Shown here one piece after another: positions 48,147 through 62,752 of a stretch of 64,000 nucleotides of DNA. Every line of letters starts with the position of its first letter. The stretch's first letter is position 1. Under the pieces are notes generated by a model. The model was not told the DNA's origin. It saw only the letters and a list, made by a program, of their open reading frames with translations, and did no database searches. Source of the DNA: Branchiostoma floridae (taxonomy: Eukaryota > Chordata > Leptocardii > Amphioxiformes > Branchiostomatidae); NCBI RefSeq assembly GCF_000003815.2, contig NC_049983.1, forward strand, positions 1,637,857 through 1,701,856. The letters run 5' to 3'. Both the position numbers and the translations under genes were made by a program.

Positions 48147-49746
48147 GTTCGACATGGGAGAGGAAGGTTGTGGGTCTCCTACTACTGTTCCTCAGAACTT
48201 CTGTAATGAGTCTACTACCGGACTATTATGTGGCATGGATGCGATAAAAACCAAAGACCAGCCAATAGCGAGCAAAAAAAGTTTGGTCAGTCAACCGAAA
48301 GCAAACACTGGAGATAAGCCCTACATGTGTGGGGAGTGTGGGTACAAAACAGCATGGAGGTCTAACTTATCCCAACATAGGCGAACACACACAGGTGAAA
48401 AACCCTACAAGTGTGACCAGTGTAACTATTCTGCTGCACAAAAATCCAGCTTGGCCATTCATCTAGCAAAGCACACTGGAGATATGCCGTACATGTGTGG
48501 GGAATGTGGGTACAGGACAGCTCAAAAGTTTATCCTATCCCGACATATGAAAACCCATACAGGTGAAAGGCCATACAAGTGTAACCAGTGTGACTATTCT
48601 GCTACTTGTAAGTCCAACTTGGACAGACATCTAGCCAAACACAGTGGTGACAAACCCTACATGTGTGAGGAGTGCGGGTTCAGGGCAGCTCAAAAGTCAG
48701 ATTTATCCACACATGTAAGGACTCACACGGGTGAAAAACCCTACAAGTGTGACCAGTGTGACTATTCTGCTGCAGTGAAGTCCACTTTGGACAGGCATCA
48801 AGCAAAGCACACTGGGGATAAGCCCTACATGTGTGGGGAGTGTGGATACAAGTCAGCTCGGAAGTTTGATTTATCCCTACACATGAGAACCCATAACGGT
48901 GAAAAACCCTACAAGTGTGACAAGTGTGACTATTCTGCAGCAAGGAAATGCCATTTGGACCAACATCTGGCAAAGCACAATGGTGAGAAACCATATATGT
49001 GTGGGGAGTGTGGATACAGGACAGCTCAAAGGTATAGGTTATCCCGACACATGAGAACACACACAGGGCAAAAACCCTACAAATGTGACCAGTGTGACTA
49101 TTCTGCCGCAGAAAAAGCCAATTTTGACCGTCATTTAGCAAACCACACCGGTGAAAAACCTTACATGTGTGGGGATTGTGGGTACAGAACAACTCGGAAG
49201 CCTGACTTAGCGAAACATATGAGAACTCATACCGGTAAAAAACCCTACAAGTGTGACCAGTGTGACTATTCTGCATTACAGAAAAGTGATTTATACAAGC
49301 ATTTAGTAAAACATACTGGTGATAAGCCCTACATGTGTGGCGAGTGTGGGTACAGATCAGCTCTGAAATCTACCTTATCCAAACATATGAGAACTCATAC
49401 CGGTGAGAAACCCTACAAGTGTGACCGGTGTGACTATTCTGCTGCACAGACGTCCGCGCTGAACCAACATCTAGCCATACATACTGGTAATAAGCCCTAC
49501 ATGTGTGGGGAGTGTGGGTACAGGACAGTTAAAAAGTGTCATTTATCAGAACATATGAGAACTCATACTGGTGAAAAACCCTACAAGTGTGACCATTGTG
49601 ACTATTCTGCTGCAGTGAAATCCAGTTTGGACAGGCATCTAGCACAGCACACTGGTGTACAGCCGTACATGTGTTGGGAGTGTGGGTACAGGACAGCTCA
49701 CCAGTCTAACTTAGTGAAACATATGAGGACTCATACCAGAAGATAA
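48147..49746 (+). CDS. C2H2 zinc-finger protein, 17 fingers (CDS from ATG at 48154)
   Basis: Acceptor ctataag/GTTCGACATGG; start at 48154 (MGEEGCGSPTTVPQNF). 530 residues: a leader of about 54 residues nearly identical to that of the gene at 37147, then seventeen uninterrupted fingers in A/B alternation (odd [10 protein letters not shown].., even [10 protein letters not shown]..), ending THTRR. All zinc ligands are intact. With a two-finger unit of 168 bp, copy number can change by unequal exchange, which fits 17 against 11 fingers in the sister gene. Nuclear DNA-binding role inferred; no effector domain is visible. Confidence 0.9.
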
Positions 49747-49829
49747 GCCTGAAAATTAGAGAATAAGCTATCCGACAGGTATGAGAGTGCATGTTCGGTA
49801 TGACTTGGGTTACGATGTGATGTCACCTA

Positions 49830-50215
49830 TTTTCAAAGTTCTATATCCTTTTCTTCTTTCTATTGAGGCGACCGCTTTCAGCATTTTAAAGATTCTGTAA
49901 CCTTTAGTTATGTGAAGTTTGCTGGAAAGGCAGTTATGCCGACAGACGCGTGAGTCAGATTTTGGTCTTGAAGATGACCAAATTAATGAAAGATATGGCG
50001 ACCTCCGCCGGAAAGTCGTTCCAGCCTTTGATAATAAGTGGGGAAATGATATCTGTCGACACAGTGTATTACTTTTAATGGGTTGGGATGTGGTCGAGTG
50101 CATATGACGAGAACGCCGGGCTGTCTGACTAAGTTGAGAAATTGTCATGTGACGTGAGCTTCTGTGACATAAATGTAGTTTCTGTGACTCGTTCCTGATA
50201 TGTAACAACATAACT
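49830..50215 (-). mobile_element. LINE 3' fragment (reverse-transcriptase C-terminus)
   Basis: On the minus strand, about 50040-49950 encodes IKGWNDFPAEVA then a stretch ending VIFKTKI, the WN-LP...FK ending of CR1/Jockey-type reverse transcriptases. The preceding part (RSRHMHSTTSQPIKSN, RQISF) lies in a different frame, so at least one frameshift has occurred. Confidence 0.65.
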
Positions 50216-52640
<2,425 letters not shown>

Positions 52641-55447
52641 TACATATTCTGTTATTTCATGTATTTATGTAATGTCTATTGGCCATTTTGTTAATGATTA
52701 AAAGTCCGGACATTTTCCTTCTCTCTTCAAGTGCCATCCACTGTAGTTCTATTTTCATTTCGGTAACCATAGCATCCCTGTTGGAGGTTTTTTGTACAGA
52801 ATGTTGCAGCTCGATTGTGCACCCTTTCCTGTTTATCGTTGTCTTTGTATACGGATCCCATACTATCTTGACCTTTACTTCATGTTTATTACATATAAAG
52901 TCACTTTACGTCTCATAAACGTGTGAATTAAGAGGATATAATCTGTCTATATTTTCCCTTTTGGCAGCGTAAAGTTGTCGTAAATACTTATTAAAACTCC
53001 CTTAACATTATCAAATGAACCCTATCAATACGGAGTTTGGGCTAGAAGTGCCTGAGCCAATTTTGACGCCGTATAACTGATGAACGACGTGAATTAGGAA
53101 TACGAAATTGGATTACTTTTCCTTAAAAAAAATGTTGGCATCAATTCTACGAAAAACTACAAGTTTGAAATGCTTCGTGTTTTCATGGCAACGAGTTTCT
53201 GACAAGAATACTTTACCAGATTTAATAGATTGAGTTTAGATAATGATGTTTGAAGAGTTTATTGCTGAACCCGACTTTTTTGCTATATCATAAACTTTCC
53301 GAAACGTTTCGATAAACCTTTCGTTCTTGTACTGTATCCAATCAAAACTCAGGTCAAAACTCAGAAAAGGGCGGCAGCTAACCAAAACTCAAAACCGAGC
53401 GATCTACAGATATACTGTGATAGTTACTGGTAGTTCCAAAATATACACTTAAATCTGACCTGTTAAAGAACAGATCACAACAGCAAATGTAACAATTAGG
53501 ACCTATATAATCATAGCGAATATAATATTATGCTTATATCAACAGCTGCCATTATAGAACCAAATAAGTAGGCCTAACTTTAATGTACACCATAACACTT
53601 AAAAAGAAATTTAAAGGACGACGGTGATATAAAACAAAGTAAAATAACAGTGATACTTTCATATAAGGAACAAGACAACTTTATCTTGATTTTTGAATAA
53701 ACAAAAACATACAAGAACCCTACAAATACCTTAAAAATTAGCTTTAACATATTGTAGTAAATACATCTACAGCTACAATAGCAAAATGCTACTGCGTGCA
53801 GCTGGTAACGTAATACATGATTTAACAATAGGGACCCAAATGAACATAAACTTGTGTCTATCATCTTCTCAACTATCTTAATTGAACAAAGTACGGTCTT
53901 TTAAACTCTAAAGCAAAAACAAATTAAACAAAACAAAACAATGCTTATAACAGCAAACTTCGTCAGTATAGTATGTTATTGTAACTTACAAAATAGATAG
54001 CTGGATAAGAAACCAAAAATGGATTGTCGTAAACCCATGCCGTCAACTTCAAAGAAAGTGTTGTATAAACCGTAAAGTGTGTTTCCGAGTGTCCCTTCAG
54101 ATTTTTCAACCGACTGAACATCTGAAATGTACTTTGAAAAAACAGATATATTGTAGAAACTAAATGACTCGAACAAACAAATGTAACATAATCAACCATA
54201 AAACCATAATTATAGCAACTCTACCTTTCTGGGAATTTTCTTTCAACTCATACGTTACACTTGCTAACTTCCGTTGTGTCTCCTGCTATCACTACAAAAG
54301 ATGGCAGTGTAGTTCTTTAGATCAGGTTTATATGACCTGTTATCATTCTGTATCTATCATTCACTGTTACATCACTTTAAACGTTTTTTTCCAGGTGCTG
54401 ACAGACTAACCAAATAACAATATGTGGTGCCCTAACTAGAGTAGAGGCTATGAAAGCCAGCACGGTATCACTCTCTTGTCATTCTGATGAAGACTTTGTA
54501 ATAAATGGCGGAAACCAGTAAACCGTTTTGTTTCTGCCGTCATCGTTCTGACGCCTTATCGACCAATATGTGCTTCATGAATAAGCAATGCTTGCAAACA
54601 AACTATTGAAACGAACTGTTAAAGCAAATACAATCATTGACCTAAGCAGGTATGACAAGAACCTGATAGAACTAATAAAATTTAACAGTAACTGTAAATT
54701 GTTTAAACAATCTTAATATCAGGTACAAGCATATAACAAGAACACGATAATACTAACTCGAAAGTAGTAAATGCAACAGGTTAAACAGTCTTTAGAATTA
54801 CAAAGGCATTATATGCTGGTGTATCACGGGAACATAATAGCACAAACAATATAGCAGATGTAAATTTTAAGAACACACAGTGGCCAATCGTGGAAAAAAA
54901 ACTACAACCAACCCACAGGTCCTATCAGTATTTCAAATACAGGTATACCTACAGTGCGAAACTGCATTAAATCTCGAGATACCTACATTTTAAAGGTTGT
55001 TCCAAACTGAGTTCAAAATACAGTTAATTACAAAAATTAGATAATATTATATGAAATTCAAAAAAACAAACTAGATGACCCTACACTGTGTTGAAAACAA
55101 TATGGTTCCAAACTCGAAAGCCGGTAACCTATTTATCTTAAACGTAGTAGCAAATACTATAACATTAACAGCAAAAAAAAATCAAAGCAAATATATCAAC
55201 TTTGACCTACTATTACATGTATCTGCAAGACATTTATCACTAAAATTCAACAACTAAATACTTACAATATAAATGATATAAAATTAGAAGATGAACGAAA
55301 GGACGAATTTAATAACTGAGTAGTATATACCCAAGCAAAATGTTTTAAACAATCATGAGATCTACCAAATAAGATTTTGTATGCAATCCTTCAAATTCGC
55401 CACCAGAGAATCATTCTCTCATGTATGTCCACAATCATTGATTTTTC
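52641..55447. other. AT-rich gene-free stretch; diverged MITE at 53015-53230
   Basis: About 53015-53230 keeps AACCCTATCAATACGG, ATGTTGGCATCAATT and TTCATGGCAACGAGTTT, an old TTAA-family copy. The rest is AT-rich with small featureless frames. Its right part may be 3' UTR of the minus-strand gene that ends at 55448. Confidence 0.4.
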
Positions 55448-56291
55448 TTACTCGTGAGTCCGCATGTGCCTCTTCAGATTACCCAGCTGACTGAACTGCC
55501 TGCTGCACTCCTCGCATTTGTAGGGTTTCTCCCCTGTGTGAGTCCGCATGTGCCTCTTCAGATCACCAACCTGACTGTACTGCCTGCTGCACTCCTCACA
55601 ACTGTAGGGTTTTTCACCTGTGTGAGATTGCATATGGGTCTTTAAGTGACTAAGATGACTAAACTGCCTGCTGCACTCCTCACACATGTAGGGCTTCTCC
55701 CCAGTGAGTACGCATGTGGGTCTTCAGATTACACAGCTGACTGAACTGGCTGCTGCACTCCTCACACTTGTAGGACTTCTCCCCAGTGTGAGTACGCATG
55801 TGGGTCTTCAGATCGCTCACCCGACTGAACTGCCTGCTACACTCCTCGCATTTGTAGGGTTTCTCACCTGTGTGAGTCCGCATGTGTTTCTTCAGATCGC
55901 CCAGCTGACTGAACTGCCGGTTGCACTCCTCACAACTGTAGGGTTTCTCCCCAGTGTGAGTACGCATGTGCCTCTTCAGATTACTCAGCTGACTGAACTC
56001 CTTGCTACACTCCTCACACTTGTAGGGCTTCTCACCTGTGTGAGTCCTCATGTGTTTCTTCAGATCACCAACCTGACTGTACTACCTGCTGCACTCCTCA
56101 CATCTGTAGGGTTTTTCACAAGTGTGAGCCCGTAAATGTCTGTTCAGCTGGCTTAGATAACTGAACTGCCTGCTGCACTCCTCACATCTGTAGCGTTTCT
56201 CTTCTCTGTTAGATCGCAAATCATGGTCAGAATCCGTTTTTGCCTTCCCTCTGACGTCATCCAACCTCTGCACGTCACGTGCGGATGTCAT
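55448..56291 (-). pseudogene. C2H2 zinc-finger gene of a second class, nine fingers, two lesions
   Basis: Starts [12 protein letters not shown] at 56291, just after an acceptor-like cattag. A charged leader of about 35 residues, then nine near-identical fingers of the form [27 protein letters not shown] (in parts), all one type, unlike the A/B genes. In the second finger CAG has become TAG (56082-56084). Near 55705-55711 two bases of a repeated AC are missing (CACTGGGG for CACACTGGGG), which shifts the frame. Either would end the protein early, so I call it a pseudogene, although the remaining fingers show almost no decay. An allelic variant or assembly error is the alternative. A leader exon may end at 57196 (TCTG/gtaaga). 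Confidence 0.7.
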
Positions 56292-59200
56292 GCTTGTTTA
56301 TCTAATGGGAGAGAAAACAAATATGATGCATTCATTGTAGAATCTTTACATAAACACGTAAAACTCCCTACGTAAAATTTGGAAAGCTAGCTCCCATTAG
56401 AAAACAAACCAAGACAAAAATGTTTAAAAGCATGTTTTGAAGCAATTCTACATGTCACGCTCCCCAAAAAAACTTGACGGTACAAGGATGTCTAAGGTGT
56501 AGCAGAAGACAGACGGCCCTGGAGACAGGCCTCCATTTTCATGACTACCTGAACCCATCATTTCATATGGTGGTAGATATAGAACTGCATGTTAGCAATG
56601 TAAAAAAAAAATACATGCGAATTATATACTGCCAGTGTAAACACAAAAGATCAGTAATGAACACGAAATGTTTTTGTCCTTCTCCAGTGCAAATTTCACC
56701 ATCTATGGAAGGTTTTAGATGGTTTAGAACAAAAAAAGGGAATAGAAGTGAGTCAGAGAGATATTTTTTGCACGTCCGGACATTAAGTCTTGGTTCCGGA
56801 CATTAAGTTTTTTTTTTTTTTTTACTCGGACGTAAACGTTTTTACAAGTCCAATTCCAGTTCGGGGTTTTAGGTAAGCACCACTATACTGTGTATCACAG
56901 AGGTAGACAATTAGTACTGTATTACGTATTCAAAAGATAGATACGGTACGATTAGTTAAAACTGATCATATCAGCACTGTCAAAGAAAAGAGTGAACTGT
57001 TCTGTCCATTTGTATAACGAGTAAGTGGTTCCCGACTGGCGGTTCAAAGGGCGGTTCAAAGCGCCGGGTTTTCATTATAGCAGGGTTTCCAGAAGTTGCA
57101 GCGCACATGCGTGCGGCGTTGGTGTTTTCCGTTCGCGAAGCGATTTCGATTGATCGCCGTGTAAAATCTGGAAAGGCCTAGAACTTCAATCTTACCAGAA
57201 TCATACGGTAGTATGTAGTATAGGGGCCGTGTTAGTGTAAAAATTTTCAGCAGGGGATAAAAGATATGGCCTTCGGAAAAAATGCCTTGCGAGCCGAGAA
57301 AGTCACTTCCGCGTTCTCCTGTTCAAGCGTTCTGCGGGCATGGCGTTGCGTCAGCCTTATTTGCATCTCAGCCTTATTTGGAAGCAACCCATATATGGTA
57401 GGATCGGATAGACAAGAAAACAAGCTTCAATTTGGTATGTGTGCAGTTTTTGTACCTCAATCCTAAGGTGATCTGTCAATAGTTTGAAAAATTGGGTGGC
57501 GTTTTTCACCACTGATATCTAAACTTCAAAAATGCACAATGTGTGTAACAAGCGTTTTCTAAGCTTTAAAATGATGTATAACATGAGGGGATTTGTTGTG
57601 ACTTGGCGATGTGAGGCCGGCCTCGAGGGCTCCGTGTGGTGCGCCGAGTCCGGGCGCCGGGGTCTCGGCCCGCCGTGAGTCACGGCCGTATACCCCGGCA
57701 TAGTTGGGCGGTTCCATAATTATCAAAATATTTGCGTTTTCTACGGAAATTATAGCGTTTTGATACTCATTAGATTGTATGCAGATAATGAGGTAGCCAC
57801 ATACTATAACCACATAAGTGTAGGCATGTTCAGTCACATTTGCAGGTTTGCGACGCAAAACTTTTTTGTTTTCTTTGTCACCAACTTCATCAAAGGAAAA
57901 ATTATTTGTGAATGTATGTGTCCAATGTGAACATATTTGCGTTGGGATGATGCCTGAAGTTCACTTTTTACATTGTACGATCCAAAAATCAATAACATAG
58001 CTAGTTGTGTTTGTTGTTGAATGTGATATCAAGGACACATTGGTTTTTGCTGACATTTCAATGTAATGATTTTTCAGATATGCAAAAGATGCTGCTTTGA
58101 TAATAGCACCTGAAACATCACAAAAGAAATGGTACAAAGGGGGAATTACAATGTAGCAACCATTCAAAGATGTGCAACTTAGAAGAAGAGCTACCAAGTC
58201 TTTTCTACTAAATGTTGTAATTTCAAAGAATTATCAATTGTTGTGCAATTCAGCCAGTTGGCTGCAAATAAACTTGAATAAACCAGTACAATGTCAGTTG
58301 ATCATAGGTAATATATTTTATATACTTTTGGTCATCATATGTCTTAAAAGTAGCATTTCCTGGTGAAGTATGATAGGTTTGATGGTAAATTTAGAATTAG
58401 CAAGTTCAAAACCCTCTAGGAGTGAAGTATGTTGATATCAAATGAACTATATGGAAGATAGTGTGACTTCACATATATATTATGTGTAGACAGGTACTGA
58501 TGACCTTTGACCTTTTGAGATATGCTACAAATTATCATTTTTGATCGCAAATAATTCCGTAACAATGTCTCAAGAATGTCTGTAATACATTGTATTAAGA
58601 GAATCTACTACATATTTCCAATTTGAAATATCTTAGTTATAGGGTGAACAGTTTATTGATTATTGCTCTTCAAAAAGGGTTAGCCACTTTTCCAGCTGTG
58701 CCATGCTGAAAAAACTTAATCTTCAGCAGGTTGACCTCACCTGTAGTGAAAGAAAAAGGCAAATAAACACCTTATCTTTACTTGATTGCTACAAAATACT
58801 ACCTGGACTGTGCAGAAAAAAGTGTTTGAGTAGCACAATGTTTTTACTTTCTTGATTATTGCTAATTAAAAATGCAATTTTCACACCTGGCGCCACACCT
58901 ACGGACACCGCCCAGCAACTTCGAAAGGCCATATCTCGGGAACGGAAAGTCCGATTTTCGTTCTGTAACTTTCTTTTTTCATGTTTCAGCACCCTCTATC
59001 AGGAAATATAAATTTAAAGTCACCGCGAAAACTCAATTTTCCCGCTTCCTACGTAATTTTTTGGAGTGGCCACCAGAACCAGACCCTCCTGGCTGTAAAC
59101 AACAACTTCCAGGCCTCCAGTAGGCACCCTAGGGGTTGGGGTAATGAGTTCATCACACTCCAGGCTGGCTACAGGGGAAGATCGTCTTCTAAATACTACT

Positions 59201-59320
59201 AGTAATTTTTTTTAAAAATTACATTTAAATTCATTTAGAGTATTGCCCCAGACATGCATGCATACAAACATGCCAAAAACAGTTACTACTGAATTTCCCC
59301 GTGAAATTTGAAACACGCCA
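56292..59320. other. Gene-poor stretch
   Basis: A GC-rich, CpG-dense patch at about 57605-57715 stands out from AT-rich surroundings. CCGGACATTAAGT is repeated near 56776-56812 before a T run. About 57060-57160 is moderately GC-rich with GCGCACATGCGTGC, resembling an NRF1 site, possibly a promoter of the minus-strand zinc-finger gene. No other gene supported. Confidence 0.35.
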
Positions 59321-59324
59321 GACC

Positions 59325-59865
59325 TTATTGAACACCAGATGTGTTGGCAGGACGTTTCTTGGCCAGGGGCTGACATGGGAACTTGGTGTATACCTTATGT
59401 AATATAACTACCGCATCGACTTTCATACCAGTACAAAAATCTATTACAACGTATGCATTCGAACCGTATACCTTTCTCTCTACAATTGAGATAAATCCTA
59501 ACACTTGCATTTGTAGGTGTTTTTTTTTAAAGATTCTTTTAAAGAATCCAATAAACCCCTATATTGGGCCCAAGTTGAGTTTTTCCTCATATGCATTCCA
59601 TCGCAAGCAGCAACAACACAGTCATATTTCTGTCAAATCTACGGATTTACTGAAATCAAAATTCAACAGATTGTTTTACCTGAACAAAGTTGATCCCTAG
59701 CCTTGCAAAAAATGCCAGAGGACTGTCTTTAAAGCTGCAAATGTATGGCTTTTTTCGTTCAAAACTGGAAAGAAACTTTTCAATACCGCCCTTTGTATCT
59801 TTCTTGGCAAAGAGGAAGTCGCGAAGAGATGACCCGGAAGTACTCTTTGGGTCAAATATTACGTC
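59325..59865 (-). CDS. Coding-like blocks of an unrecognised protein
   Basis: Minus strand 59865-59680 reads as a 186-nt phase-0 exon (acceptor taatcag, donor TTCAG/gtaaaa) encoding DVIFDPKSTSGSSLRDFLF and on to FFARLGINFVQ. Farther on, about 59497-59325 encodes a second protein-like stretch (FISIVERKVYGSNAYVVIDF, ...AKKRPANTSGVQ, stop). The best acceptors of the second block are phase 1, so the two do not join simply. I do not recognise a family. It may be the 3' end of a real gene or a degraded element. Confidence 0.3.
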
Positions 59866-59934
59866 CTGATTATCCAAATAATCCAGTGTTCACAACGTCG
59901 ATCATTTAGGTTTTGTTCAGGTGGATAATCTGGT

Positions 59935-60190
59935 GTCTTTTGCCAGCCAAAAGGTACCCAAATTATGAGTAATGAGGCTGTTAAACGTGATCAAGGCACC
60001 TCCTCGAGCAAGGGACCCCCGTTTTACGTCCCTCCCGGAAGACGAGTTCGTGGAAAGCTTCGTGAGGCTACAGCAATCCAGTCGTCCTTGGGTAGGGGAC
60101 TCCCATCCAAGCACTGTCCGGACCGCGCGTTGCTTAACTTCCGAGATCGAGGGATCCGGTGTACCAACGTGCCACGTGGCCAAGAGACAA
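59935..60190 (-). mobile_element. 5S rRNA-derived SINE
   Basis: On the minus strand the head reads CTCGATCTCGGAAGTTAAGC, then GTCCGGACAGTGCTTGGATGG, the 5S rRNA internal promoter boxes A and C. A non-5S body with TCCGGGAGGGACGTAAAACG and a tail shared with 34650-34720 follow. The match to 5S stops after box C, so it is a SINE of the SINE3 type rather than a 5S gene. Confidence 0.75.
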
Positions 60191-60439
60191 TACGTCTTTC
60201 TTCGAGGCTGATACTGTCTCAGAGGAAACTGCTGCTGAAATATATCTTTTTAATAATCAGAATCGAATGAAGATTCATATCATTAATTCATTCTTGCCGA
60301 TCGAGTTGCCTTTAACGCTACAATCTGCTTATTTAGGCTATTTTGCTTTGATGATATGGATATCATTCTCTGAGAACCTCAAAATAAAATTGCTAAAAAC
60401 TGATAACTTGATTATGAAATCTGAGTGGTCAAGAAGGTT

Positions 60440-62752
60440 TAACAACTTTATTGGATTCCTGGATGTCTAACCTTCCTCGATGCAAGCAAACCCTAACACG
60501 ATATCGATAATACAAACACTAATTTAAATTAAGCTGACAAAAGTTAAAATGAACAACAAATCTGACACCACTTTAAATGCCTATCTTTATTCTGTTCTTC
60601 AAGTTGAACTACACGTTCTAATTTGAAGCTGCCTCCAGTGAAAGAATATACAAATGTACCCCCAAACAATAAGTCATGGAACAAGTCATGGCATTAATTT
60701 AAAAACATTGCATACCAGTATATTTGGCACAAGCCTACCATGCTATCTATGCAGTAAGCAAATTGGTATGCAAATTAAATATCAAAATTATCAGCAGATA
60801 TAGAACTTAATAACAGCATTATACATTGACAAACATATTTTATTTAGCCGGATCAGGCAAAATTTATACTTATCGTAGACTCAATGGCTGATTTTAAAGA
60901 GTAGCAGCTACAAGCATAGATCGTTATAAGCTTCTTGAATTAAAAGGATATCCATTATGTCAAAACTTACCAGATACCTATTCAATTTAAGTTGAAAGGA
61001 AGTCTATCATTAAACTAAGTACAGGCTTGGATATCTTTGCTTTGAATCTAAGATATGGCGCGATTAATGTAGGCTTCAAATGTTGGCATTTGAATATATA
61101 GTAATTTGAAAGTAAACTAATTGCTACCTCCTGTTTTAATGCCAGAACTATCAATGGAATGATGACAAAGTTACAATGAACAAAGATCCATCCAGCCAGA
61201 CTTTATCAATAACTCTACTTAATTCAATGCAACCCCATTCCGAATAGCTTAATTCCTTTTGCGACCTTCATTTTGCCTGCTCCATACTTAATTCTATATA
61301 CTGAGATGTATAACTACTAATAGAAAGCTGAACACAGAAAGCAGTTTTAAGGAAGCCCTATGTTATAACTTAAAATGAACGTACATTAATGTTTGACATT
61401 ATTTGCAACAACGATTGCATAAACATTTTTAAACATATCTAAATAATTCTTCCTTGCATACCCTGAAGTTTACAGTACGAACAAATGTTGCCTAATACAG
61501 TGCAATTGTCAACTGTATTGTATGCATACATATGTGCTTAAATTATATTTCTATGTAAAAAAGAAGTCAGCCTTCAACTTGTCACCATCTATAGTTTTAC
61601 TTAATCATGATACCTGCTTGTAGTATATTCAAATGTCACAAAATGTTTATTGATGTCTGTGGAAACAAGTTCCGATTCCCCTTTTGTTTCTTTTTCAATA
61701 ATGACTGCTTTCATTGCTAAGTTGTTTCATATTGTCTATTGCTTGCTATCTACAGTCAAGCTATGGTAGAGAAGCTTTGTTGTAGCTGTTAGTGTTACCT
61801 TTTTGGCAACTGGTACACTGTATAATGTTGTATAAGGGATGCTCATACAAGTTTTACACAATACCTACGAATTTTACAGAATTCACACAATCAATTACTA
61901 TGAGACATATGCATGATTTCTAAGGGTTTCTTACGAGTTTTATGCAAACCAATTTTACGTATATTATAAGCACCTTGCTTACACAGACTGTCAGTATTCC
62001 CAAAATTTTGCATTAATTCTACAAAATTTGCAGGAATTCTGTAAAAATCTGTATGATTTCCATAAAATCTCTAAGCAATCTGTAAACTTTTATGAATACT
62101 TAGGCACCTCTGTTCACAGCTTCACGGTCAACTTGAAGTAATAGCCCAGTTCAAAGATATGTCATATTGACATTCACTACTGTGAAGATACAAAAAGTTG
62201 CATGGATGGTCTTTAGGCTGCCTGTTTGCTTACATGGCAAGAGTGGTTCACAATTCATACAATCGTAATATAGTGTTATTACCATATGCTAGCACAAATT
62301 TACTATTTGATCGATGAATAACTCACATTTTATTTATGTAACCAAAATTAAATCTATTTTCCACACTAGCAACAGCAATTTTCTCTGTACTCTAATTTCA
62401 CATGAAATATTCTACATAAAGGACATATGGTTCAAACTAGTTATTGGCAACTCAGTTATCTACATCAAAAACAAGAGAACTTTCAACTGACAACACGTAG
62501 CACAACATACTATGTATATATACAAAAATGAAAAACAAAAGAGCTATAACCTACTGTATATATAGGCCTATTAAAAATTTCTATATAGCTGGCATACATC
62601 TAAACTACAATTAGGTCCCATTTTAAGAAAACAACTACTGATTCCCCCCATTAGAACAAATCGTCACGGTCGATTCTTCTATCTACAACTGTAACATATG
62701 GATCTTTCCACTATAAAAACGGGGGAGTCTTATCTTATATGGCAAGTTTTAA
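60440..62752 (-). other. Probable EEA1 3' UTR / gene-free stretch
   Basis: About 2.2 kb of AT-rich sequence with no open frame, immediately downstream of the EEA1 stop. Candidate minus-strand AATAAA signals occur near 60590 and 60447. The 3' end is not determined. Confidence 0.45.

Larger units (their letters stand above)
46470..49746 (+). repeat. Duplicated block, second copy of about 35310-38240
   Basis: Starting at TCTGAAATTC/CTGAACATATCGGTCG (35317 and 46482), the leader exon, intron and the start of the coding exon align nearly base for base with small indels. The copies lie about 11.2 kb apart, head to tail. Confidence 0.85.

Noticed and set aside
54481-54520. CTGATGA...GAAAC resembling a hammerhead ribozyme core of Penelope-like elements
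   Set aside because: I could not find a pairing stem II or flanking stems; the match is too short to claim.
58872-59202. Overlapping plus-strand frames near 59 kb
   Set aside because: Two frames open over the same AT-rich stretch, no recognisable protein features; probably repeat or chance.
60065-60190. Functional 5S rRNA gene
   Set aside because: Only the internal promoter half matches 5S; the sequence departs after box C and joins a SINE body.
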